NCBI GenBank assembly: GCA_937991645.1
Contig: CALKPL010000027.1
Location: 1-43,368 of the forward strand
Source of the DNA: UMGS1783 sp900555065
GTDB taxonomy: Bacteria > Bacillota > Clostridia > Oscillospirales > UMGS1783
Length of the DNA stretch: 43,368 nucleotides
Reading direction: 5' to 3'
The translations under genes and the position numbers were made by a program. Shown piece by piece: positions 31,201 through 36,683 of the stretch. Every line of letters begins with the position of its first letter. Position 1 is the stretch's first letter. A model generated the notes under the pieces. That model was not told where the DNA came from and made no database searches. It saw nothing but the letters and a program-made list of their open reading frames with translations.

Positions 31201-31257
31201 CGCGACCGGCTTGCAAAGGGCCTTGCGGATGGAATCCTGCAATATTTGCAGGGGTAA
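28243..31257 (+). CDS. Cell-wall hydrolase: GHL10 glycosidase-like domain fused to Amidase_3
   Basis: A 1004-residue exported protein. Residues 5-25 are a hydrophobic signal or anchor, followed by a Ser/Gly/Glu-rich spacer. From about 58 to 425 lies a GHL10 (YngK/DigH-like) barrel: LFLQVRP, HAWINPLRV, and VDGIHFDDYFYPYP at 222-235 with acidic residues D228/D229. A Pro/Gln/Glu-rich linker (about 428-460) leads to beta-rich regions (about 460-815). From 824 to the end is an N-acetylmuramoyl-L-alanine amidase (Amidase_3) with zinc ligands His832, Glu849 and His902, and catalytic Glu968 in MEMGY. Characterised GHL10 enzymes such as E. coli DigH cut glycan strands stripped of stem peptides, which is the product of amidases. 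So the two domains may act in sequence. Domains are seen; the joint action is inference. Confidence 0.85.
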   Translation: MKKIVLAVVLGLVLAAAVLWIGLAGRPEGDGDGGSSSSATSESRSGSAVEAESGETAILGVWAASVYNLDFPSRPDLSADELKSELDTIIENTKSWGLNALFLQVRPCADSLCKSDIFPVSSVLSSTGALPDGFDPLAYAVERAHAAGIELHAWINPLRVTAGNAEQPQHDPASLPEGSPARAHPEYTVPYADGKLYFDAGYPEVRQLVVDGIVEIIENYDVDGIHFDDYFYPYPVAGASFDDAESYAQYGDGRSLEDFRRDNITSLIRAVHDAVEAAAPDVAFGVSPFAVWRSDENSELGSPTRAGVETYSDLYADTRLWVKENLLDYIAPQIYWSMEQPGVEFPVVYDWWKDVVQGTDVKLVAGHAAYKVGLDEYGWDEPGELADQVAYAMNSGSFGGSVFYRYATLTEDPDGIVRQLGALFQSGVAAPESESVPQSDQPESQPPEQGAAPAEEYGAPPLISAEDGPKVLFSSSNGGYTTSASSGSIIGGANPSLPLYLGEEAVSMTEKGFFSLYLDLDIGENTFVFTQGDEEFPYTITRTQVSDGGENADPYQPWPGSDCWYSAGQSVELSVNAPAGASVTAVHRTAEFTLEPVDTDGDWWTYACEAVLYGGGKDAVSYRIESEEGTETVTSAGALSIYDTTRRVFLKVTEPDSVIRHTRIVYARFDVPVLTGTMLEAVGFEDGYYVLKDFGFIAEGRVELVNETLEDSFIRTARLEEDDTELRLKIYKTGARAVDVRAYPNSVCITAYGRSLSVFPALALGSQEEDVTVRRYADRVEYLIQFQGDRAFTGYALESDEDGVTVVFSRPRRASEQAQPLAGMKVALNAGHGRRSGAPGPLGADGWVEDDFNQDIVNRTRDYLTALGASVTTISDYDAPKEIEEVVQEYQADRYDVAVSVHFNSVAESADPSRACGTCAYYAYPNAQRLAKVLTDSVCAAAEMENNGVIRDSFYVTRTYACPSVLMEMGYMCNPAEYDRLCEAETRDRLAKGLADGILQYLQG

Positions 31258-31270
31258 AGGCGCGCGCCTC

Positions 31271-31299
31271 TTGCAATGCGGGCTATATTTGTGTATAAT
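31271..31299 (+). promoter_or_regulatory. Promoter of yebC
   Basis: TTGCAA at 31271-31276, 17 bp, TATAAT at 31294-31299. Confidence 0.85.
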
Positions 31300-31333
31300 A
31301 TAAAGGTTAAAACACAATTTGGAGGATGGATAG

Positions 31334-32068
31334 ATGTCGGGACATTCCAAGTGGAACAATATCAAGCACAAAAAGGAGAAAACAGACGCCCAGCGCGGTA
31401 AGATTTTTACGAAGATCGGCCGTGAGATCACCGTCTGCGTAAAGGAGGGCGGTCCCGATCCTACGATAAACTCCCGGCTTAAGGATATTATCGCAAAAGC
31501 CAAATCGAACAACGTGCCCAACGACAATATAGAGCGTATTATCAGGAAAGCCGCGGGCGCGGGTAATACGGAGAACTACGAGGATATTGTGTATGAGGGC
31601 TATGGTCCGGGCGGCGTCGCGGTCATTGTGGAGACGTTGACGGACAACCGCAATCGAACCGCGGGCGACCTGCGTCATTATTTTGACAAGTACGGCGGCA
31701 ACCTCGGCCAGACAGGCTCCGTGTCCTGGCAGTTCCAGCGCAAGGGACTGTTTGTCATTGAGGCCGACGGCGTGGACGAGGACGCGCTGATGGAGGCCGC
31801 GCTTGAAGCCGGCGCGGACGATTTCGCCAACGAAGGCGAAGCCTATGAAATCACCTGCGCGCCGGACGACTTCAGCGCAGTATACGACGCGCTCGAACAA
31901 GCCGGGTATACGTTTGCTTCCGCGCAGATCGAGCGTATCCCTGACAATTATATCAGGCTTGACGACGAGACGGCCGGCAAAAACATGCAGAAACTGCTTG
32001 ATATGCTCGAGGATAACGACGACGTGCAAAATGTCTACCATAATTGGGAGGAAACCGAGCAGGAGTGA
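31334..32068 (+). CDS. yebC: YebC/PmpR (TACO1) family protein
   Basis: A 244-residue cytoplasmic protein with the family N-terminus SGHSKWNNIKHKKEKTDAQRGKIFTKIGREI and the GPGGVAVIVETLTDNRNRT block. Members were long described as transcription regulators; recent work ties them to ribosomes, where they ease translation of proline-rich stretches. GGAGG lies 7 nt before ATG 31334. It is monocistronic with its own promoter; the tRNA-Pro promoter starts 22 bp after its stop. Length is typical (about 240). No enzyme motif is expected. Confidence 0.94.
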   Translation: MSGHSKWNNIKHKKEKTDAQRGKIFTKIGREITVCVKEGGPDPTINSRLKDIIAKAKSNNVPNDNIERIIRKAAGAGNTENYEDIVYEGYGPGGVAVIVETLTDNRNRTAGDLRHYFDKYGGNLGQTGSVSWQFQRKGLFVIEADGVDEDALMEAALEAGADDFANEGEAYEITCAPDDFSAVYDALEQAGYTFASAQIERIPDNYIRLDDETAGKNMQKLLDMLEDNDDVQNVYHNWEETEQE

Positions 32069-32089
32069 GTTTTTTTTCGGAAAGGCATC

Positions 32090-32118
32090 TTGCATTCGTG
32101 ACCGCGATGTGCTATAAT
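32090..32118 (+). promoter_or_regulatory. Promoter of tRNA-Pro
   Basis: TTGCAT at 32090-32095, 17 bp, TATAAT at 32113-32118. Confidence 0.88.
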
Positions 32119-32138
32119 GTCTTCCGTTACTGATAATT

Positions 32139-32215
32139 CCGGGTGTGGCGCAGTTTGGTAGCGCGCTACCTTGGGGTGGTAGAGGCCGTGGGTTCAAGTC
32201 CCGCCACTCGGACCA
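32139..32215 (+). tRNA. tRNA-Pro (anticodon GGG)
   Basis: Acceptor strands CCGGGTG and CACTCGG pair (one G-U), and ACCA ends the gene at 32215. The anticodon stem CTACC/GGTAG closes the loop TTGGGGT, giving anticodon GGG (reads CCC/CCU). The T-arm is GTGGG-TTCAAGT-CCCGC. Length is 77 nt. It borders the AT-rich island and may have been its insertion target. Confidence 0.95.
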
Positions 32216-32217
32216 CG

Positions 32218-32253
32218 TCGGAGCAAGCTTTGTATCGCTTGCTCCGATTTTTT
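32218..32253 (+). terminator. Terminator of tRNA-Pro (shared tRNA-trailer hairpin)
   Basis: TCGGAGCAAGC (32218-32228) pairs with GCTTGCTCCGA (32237-32247), 8-nt loop, then six T. It is the same hairpin as after the CAU tRNA (43318-43355) and tRNA-Arg. Confidence 0.92.
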
Positions 32254-32281
32254 ATAAAAATCAGAGCGCGCTCACGCCGCT

Positions 32282-32418
32282 GCTCCTCCTTCCCCCGCAA
32301 AGCCGGCGGCTTTGCGGGGACCCCAAATATAGGCTGCATATCGCTTGCGGCATACTTTTTTGCAAAAGCTGCCGGCGCGCGCACGCCGATGCTCCTTCTT
32401 TGCGCAAAAAGTCATGCT
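32282..32418 (+). repeat. 137-bp direct repeat, left copy (B)
   Basis: This block matches 34925-35061 with about 7 differences in 137 positions and no gaps. It contains an inverted repeat CGCAAAGCC/GGCTTTGCG near its start. It follows the tRNA-Pro terminator and forms the left border of the AT-rich island. Copy A at the window start shares its general order of blocks. Confidence 0.9.
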
Positions 32419-32769
32419 TGCTGCTTCTGGCTTGCAAGTGCGCGCAACACGCCTATGCGGCGCTACCAACTTTTTACGGGATGCGTAAGTTCAAATCCAT
32501 CCGAAAAAAACGCAAAAATCATCTTTTTTATAGTCCTTAGACATAATAGACAAACCTGTTTCAAAGGCAAAAATGAAGCAGGTTTGTCTCTTTTTATACC
32601 CCAAAATGATGATTCTAAGGAACAAATAGCTCTTTAAAATCATTATTTGTATATTCACGACCGTTAGTTCGCCTTTGAAACATAAAAATATTTGTGTTTA
32701 GCTTATGTGTTCCTTTTGCGTCAATCATCGAAACCTAAAAATATGTATATTTGAAAGTGAGGTACTATA
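32419..32769 (+). other. Gene-free left arm of the AT-rich island
   Basis: No supportable gene. It holds a tRNA T-arm-like GTTCAAATCC (32489-32498), a strong terminator (32548-32595) and otherwise AT-rich sequence. Open frames crossing it from the tRNA are artefacts. Confidence 0.6.
32548..32595 (+). terminator. Strong intrinsic terminator inside the island
   Basis: A 16-bp stem (32548-32563 with 32574-32589, one G-U) with loop AAGGCAAAAA, followed by CTTTTT. No intact gene ends just upstream, so the gene it once served is probably lost. Confidence 0.85.
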
Positions 32770-33235
32770 ATGTTAATACCCTTTGGTTTTTATAAAGATA
32801 ATAAGGAACTATCCGTGTTGATAATACCAAAGCTGAAACTATTCAGTTAATCTTCGAATTATACTTGAATGGATTCAGCCTGAAAAGAATAACAGAGAAT
32901 CTTGCCGAAAAGCACATCCTTTCACCAGCCGGTAAAGACAAGTGGACTGTGCAGGCAATTGATACATACTCTCCAACGAAAAATATCTGCGCATCATTCC
33001 GAACGAACAATTTGTAAAGGCTCAGCTTGAAAAGCAAAAACGCAGCAATATAACTTCAGATCATACAAGAAAGACCGCCCGGTACAATTCCGAAAATGTA
33101 CTGAGCGGTCTTTTAGTTTGCGGAGAATGCGGAAAAAATTTCAGACGCATCACTCGTAAGGACGGTGAAATTGTCTGGCGGTGTGCCGACAGAGTTGAAA
33201 ACGGAAAACAAGCTGTGTGCACCGTATTGAAATAG
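32770..33235 (+). pseudogene. Decayed large serine recombinase (C-terminal part)
   Basis: Three frames must be joined to read one protein. Frame one gives PFGFYKDNKEL from ATG 32770. From about 32817 a second frame gives VDNTKAETIQLIFELYLNG, SLKRITENLAEKHILSPAGK and WTVQAID, the Recombinase domain. From about 32972 a third gives SNEKYLRIIPNEQFVKAQLEKQKR and the zinc-ribbon VLSGLLVCGECGKNF...WRCADRVENGK, stopping at TAG 33235; a further frame may continue to about 33312. The N-terminal catalytic serine (resolvase) domain is absent. Such enzymes integrate phages and integrative elements. Two frameshifts plus loss of the catalytic domain mean it cannot be active. Confidence 0.85.
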
Positions 33236-33347
33236 ATGGTGTCGGAATTCACTGCATCAGCCAAACCGAACAACTTTTCGAAACATCTATCAATTTTCAT
33301 ATTCTTATGCTATAATATAACAAAATAGGCTGTCGGGTGAATGAAAG

Positions 33348-33967
33348 ATGGATGATAAGCAAAGAGCGGAGGCGTTATGGGCGTACTCCATTACACATGA
33401 AAGAATTATGGAACGCTTAGTTCGAAAAGGATATTTTTCGCAAGCGAAAGCAGATGTAATATTAGACATGCTGCTTGACCAAATCAGCGAGGAGTCTATT
33501 GAGTCATTCAGTAATTCTGATGGATGTAAGAAAATAATTGCTTCTTCATCCAAAATTGTTTCTGACGGGTTTATTTCCTTGACCGAAATTGCACGGACTG
33601 AGAATGTAATAATCCAAGCTATGTTATTCAAAGCTGGCTGCGCAGCAGAAATACAATTGAGTTTTTGCGAATGTGGGAAAAAGACAACAATCCTGATTTC
33701 CGTGACGATGAATGCAATCAACTGATTGAGCAGCTGAAGTTGCCGCTTTTTACGCTGACACCAAAGAAGTGGATTGCAATGACTAATGCAAAAGGAATCG
33801 TTTCCAAGCAGGGTAACAACGGCGGCACTTTAGCACATCGTGATATTGCTCTCGATTTTCAACTGTGGCTTGATCCGGCGAAGCGGTATGAAATAGTAAA
33901 AACTATGTCATACGAACTGAAATCTATCAAAAAAGGAGAAGATGCTTATGTTGCTTGGGAAAAATGA
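33348..33967 (+). pseudogene. KilA-N domain protein broken by one frameshift
   Basis: Two overlapping frames (33348-33725 and 33665-33967) read as one gene if a single base missing near 33608 is restored. The joined product contains ISLTEIARTEN, then NNPSYVIQSWLRSRNTIEF, LRMWEKDNNPDF, FTLTPKKWIAMTNAKGIVS and GGTLAHRDIALDFQLWL, which is the KilA-N DNA-binding domain of phage and plasmid proteins. The first ~60 residues (MDDKQRAEALWAYSITHERIMERLV) are not recognised. The stop overlaps the next gene by 20 bp, so the pair was translationally coupled. It could be true decay or a sequencing error. AT-rich codon use differs from the surrounding chromosome. Confidence 0.75.
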
Positions 33968-34784
33968 GTATAAGCTAATCCTTTTGGACACCAATGCACT
34001 GAGAGAAATTGTTACTAATGAGAACTTCTCAGGCAAAGGTTTTTTAAGTAAATTTTTTGCAGAACAACGATTATATGCACCTTGTTTCTCCATTTATAAC
34101 GCTGTTGAGTTAATGCCATATAAAGATATTTATGAAAGATTTCTTGATTTCTTTTCAACAATTCCATGTTTAATGTTTTTTCCAATAAAGCTTATCATTC
34201 AAGAAGAATATCAGTCATTTTTGCAAGGCATTGACTTTAAAATAACCAATCAAGTTGCAAATTCCTTTAACCCAATCGTTAACGATGATAGTTATAATTG
34301 CAGACGATTTTTGGAAAGATTAAGTACATATAAAGAATTGATGCAAATCATTAGTGATGAAATTTCGTCTCTAAAGAGTATAGCAACTACATGGGAAAGT
34401 CAAAGGAATATTGCAAGTAAACAAATAGCCAAATTAGCTTTACCGGAAAATATGATTGATGAAAAATACTATAGGCTTGTTGAAAAAGAAACAATTATAA
34501 AAGATCTAATCAACTGGGGAATTGAGCCAAACCGTGATATTGATTTAGAGAAATTTCCTGCGATACGAATAATGGAATACTCACAATTTAATAGGATCCA
34601 TTGTACCAAAAAAACGATTAAGCCCAATGATGTTATGGACATTACAATAAGTGGAATAGTTCCATATTTAAATGCTGTTATTACGGAAAATTATCAAGCC
34701 AATGTCTATAAAAAGGCGAAATCATTTATTCCGCAAATGCAATCTTTAGAGATATACACATTAAAAGATATAAGGGAATGTTGA
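33948..34784 (+). CDS. PIN-like domain protein, intact, in the AT-rich island
   Basis: A 278-residue protein. The N-terminal LILLDTNALREIV (Asp14) and the C-terminal NDVMDITISGIVPYLNAVITEN resemble the first and last acidic motifs of PIN-like nucleases, with about 200 mostly helical residues between. PIN enzymes are metal-dependent RNases, often toxins or defence effectors. The pairing with an upstream KilA-N gene (20-bp overlap) recalls two-gene toxin or anti-phage modules, but that is inference. Start: ATG 33942 is too close to AAGGAG (33933-33938), so ATG 33948 with 9-nt spacing is preferred. Very AT-rich compared with neighbours, consistent with horizontal transfer. Fold assignment is moderate. 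Confidence 0.6.
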   Translation: MLLGKNEYKLILLDTNALREIVTNENFSGKGFLSKFFAEQRLYAPCFSIYNAVELMPYKDIYERFLDFFSTIPCLMFFPIKLIIQEEYQSFLQGIDFKITNQVANSFNPIVNDDSYNCRRFLERLSTYKELMQIISDEISSLKSIATTWESQRNIASKQIAKLALPENMIDEKYYRLVEKETIIKDLINWGIEPNRDIDLEKFPAIRIMEYSQFNRIHCTKKTIKPNDVMDITISGIVPYLNAVITENYQANVYKKAKSFIPQMQSLEIYTLKDIREC

Positions 34785-34851
34785 CTTTGTGTTGGTTCAA
34801 GTCCAAAGCTTAAAAAACCGACGGCATCTTTTTTGTTACCTCTTGACACGT

Positions 34852-34889
34852 CGTCGCGGACTGCGTATCGTTCGCGACGGCGTTTTCTT
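34852..34889 (+). terminator. Terminator-like hairpin of repeat copy C
   Basis: CGTCGCGGA (34852-34860) and TTCGCGACG (34871-34879) form a 9-bp stem (one G-U) with loop CTGCGTATCG. The loop keeps GTATCG, also seen in the tRNA-trailer hairpins at 32218 and 43318, while both arms differ in a pairing-preserving way. Confidence 0.55.
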
Positions 34890-34924
34890 ATTTAAAGCAA
34901 ACGCCGTCTCTCATTCACTCCGTC

Positions 34925-35061
34925 GCTCCTCCTTACCTCGCAAAGCCGGCGGCTTTGCGGGGACCTCAAATATAAGCTGCATATCGCTTGCGGCATACTT
35001 TTTTGCAAAAGCTGCCGGCGCGCGCACGCCGCTGCTCCTCCTTTCCGCAAAAAGTCATGCT
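34925..35061 (+). repeat. 137-bp direct repeat, right copy (C)
   Basis: An ungapped match to 32282-32418 with about 7 substitutions. It closes the AT-rich island on the right. It is GC-rich like the host chromosome, unlike the sequence between the copies. Confidence 0.9.
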
Positions 35062-35275
35062 CGGCTCACCTGTTCGGCCCAAAACGTCCTCACGACGGTT
35101 CGCTGTCGCTGCCCACTTTTTGCGGGTTTACGACCACTTCGTAATTTTCCGCAGGCGTCGAAACGTCCCTCTTATTGTGTGGCATATAAAAACGTCTCCT
35201 AAACTCCTGTTGGCGGCGTAATCTTAAATATGATACACGCAATGAATCTGTTGTGTTTCTGTAACAAATCCTTCG

Positions 35276-35306
35276 CAGTATGCGTCATGACGCATACTGT
35301 TTTTTT
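35276..35306 (+). terminator. Palindromic intrinsic terminator
   Basis: CAGTATGCGTCATGACGCATACTG (24 bp, here 35276-35299) is a perfect inverted repeat, followed by seven T (35300-35306). No intact gene ends upstream of it. Confidence 0.8.
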
Positions 35307-35402
35307 GCGCGTTTTTGCATGACATAATAATCTGTATTCATATAGATTCTTTAAATATATATGGTCTTTTCCTTCTAAAAAAATAAATATTTACGACCTG
35401 TA

Positions 35403-35431
35403 TTGACAAAATTCTCGAAAATTGCTATAAA
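35403..35431 (+). promoter_or_regulatory. Promoter of the sigma-like gene pair
   Basis: TTGACA at 35403-35408, 17 bp, TATAAA at 35426-35431, in an AT-rich stretch. Confidence 0.8.
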
Positions 35432-35481
35432 TATATTGGATTATAGAATACGAAAACCTGAACATGAAATGGAGTGAGCAC

Positions 35482-35919
35482 ATGACGGCAGATGCCTCTA
35501 CGATGAAAATTGATATGGCGGATTTTGAACTCATCCCGGAAGCACGGCGGTCGACATCCGGTTGTGCGATCAATATCAGTCCCAGCGGATACGTGTCGCT
35601 GAACCGGTATCTCATGGAAGAGATATCCGCGCGCATGGAAACTTTTCAGCTCGGGTTTGCATACCACGAACGGGACAAACGGATTCTGCTGTTGTTCCCG
35701 ACAGACACGCCGAACTATACGTTTCCGCAAAGCGGTTCGCGTAAGGATCCGGCGTTTACGCAGTCGCTGGTTGCGGACGGCATAGCGCTGCCGGCGCGGT
35801 ATGCCGTGACATGGAATGAAGGAGCCGCCGCATGGGTTGGCGTGCTGACCGGAGACCGGGTCCCGGACCCGCTGGCCGCCTCTCTGAAAGCGGGCCAGCT
35901 GAAAGGAAAGCGGAAATGA
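35482..35919 (+). CDS. Unrecognised 145-residue protein coupled to the sigma-like gene
   Basis: I do not recognise this protein. It has no membrane segment or signal; the composition is mixed with several beta-like stretches (CAINISPSGYVSLNRYL, LGFAYHERDKRILLLFP, YAVTWNEGAAAWVGVL) and a basic tail (KAGQLKGKRK). ATG 35482 follows GGAG by 7 nt; the upstream in-frame ATG 35464 has no ribosome site. Its stop overlaps the next start (ATGA), so the two products are made together and may interact. One idea is a partner or anti-sigma-like modulator of the next gene's product, but nothing in the sequence proves this. Confidence 0.75.
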   Translation: MTADASTMKIDMADFELIPEARRSTSGCAINISPSGYVSLNRYLMEEISARMETFQLGFAYHERDKRILLLFPTDTPNYTFPQSGSRKDPAFTQSLVADGIALPARYAVTWNEGAAAWVGVLTGDRVPDPLAASLKAGQLKGKRK

Positions 35920-36428
35920 GCGAATGGTCGGAATATCAATTTCAAGTGGCTAACCGTTTCATATTGCAGCAGGTGCGGCATTACGGCCGGCACATGGATG
36001 AAATTGAATGCATGCAAGAGGGCTGGCGGGCCTTTTTGAGCGCGCGACGGACCTACCGGCAGGTGGAAGGCTGCTGCAACTTCGCGGTCTATGCGGAATA
36101 TGTCGTCCGTGAAGCGCTGGACCTGATGCGGTATCGCCGGAATCAGCGCATTCGGTTGGAAAGCCCGTTTTCCCTGGACATGCAGTACGAGGACAGTAAC
36201 GAATCGGTAGGCGCCCGCCTGATTCGGAAGGTCGGCGACTGCGCCAATTATGTCGCGCTGTGGGATTACGCGCAGCGGCAGGGCAAGACAAAATACCGCA
36301 TACTCAGGCAACTGTATTACCAGCTGGAGGACTGGGAGATTATTGAAGAAAACAACATGAATCCGGAGACCTACTATATGCTTTTAGAGGAGATACAGGA
36401 GGCCTTTGTGGAGTGGCAGACAATGTGA
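35916..36428 (+). CDS. Divergent sigma-70-like protein
   Basis: A 170-residue protein that resembles RNA polymerase sigma factors. Residues about 25-95 look like sigma region 2: MQEGWRAFLSARRTY, then FAVYAEYVVREALDLMRYRRN and RIRLESPFSLD, comparable to the FSTYAxxxIRxxIxDxxR pattern. The C-terminal LYYQLEDWEIIEENNMNPETYYMLLEEIQEAF could be a region-4-like helix-turn-helix. ATG 35916 overlaps the previous stop and follows AAAGGAAAGCGG. The ORF upstream of this ATG is not used. The similarity is by eye and moderate; it could instead be a phage-type or structural regulator. A position next to an integrated island fits a mobile origin. Confidence 0.6.
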   Translation: MSEWSEYQFQVANRFILQQVRHYGRHMDEIECMQEGWRAFLSARRTYRQVEGCCNFAVYAEYVVREALDLMRYRRNQRIRLESPFSLDMQYEDSNESVGARLIRKVGDCANYVALWDYAQRQGKTKYRILRQLYYQLEDWEIIEENNMNPETYYMLLEEIQEAFVEWQTM

Positions 36429-36644
36429 CTTTACTGCTCGCTCCGGTATAATCGCCGGCCGTTGCCTCCCTAGTCGACTGCTTTGACGCTAAGGCCTCGG
36501 CGCACAGCCGAAAAAAACCTGTCTGTCGGAGCGCGCCGTATCCGAAAAAGGGAACGGCCGTTGATCACGACGCGGCGTCTATGGGACGCGGATCGGGCTG
36601 AAAAGGGTGTCGGCGCCGGCCGAAAAGAGCTGCTGACATAAACA

Positions 36645-36683
36645 ACTGCGCCTCAGCGTACTCCTGAGGCGCAGTCGTTTTTT
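36645..36683 (+). terminator. Terminator between the sigma-like gene and galK
   Basis: A perfect 12-bp stem ACTGCGCCTCAG (36645-36656) / CTGAGGCGCAGT (36664-36675), then CG and six T (36678-36683) on the plus strand. The last codons and stop of galK (minus) lie within the hairpin. On the minus strand TTGTTTATG follows, so it may serve both convergent genes. Confidence 0.85.

Larger units (their letters stand above)
34785..35481 (+). other. Gene-free right border of the island
   Basis: About 700 bases with no supportable gene. In order: GGTTCAAGTCC (34794-34804), an 11-nt match to the tRNA-Pro T-arm (32191-32201); a hairpin CGTCGCGGA/TTCGCGACG (34852-34879) followed by GCGTTTTC; the right 137-bp repeat; GC-rich sequence to about 35220; a palindromic terminator (35276-35306); and the promoter of the next unit. 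Confidence 0.6.

Noticed and set aside
32145..32637. Open frames of 131 and 164 codons starting in tRNA-Pro
   Set aside because: They run through the tRNA, its terminator and the 137-bp repeat; no ribosome site and no conserved domain.
34789..35221. Open frames of 137 and 77 codons after the PIN-like gene
   Set aside because: They cover the right repeat copy and a hairpin; the apparent protein similarity to the frame at 32143-32637 is only the DNA repeat translated.
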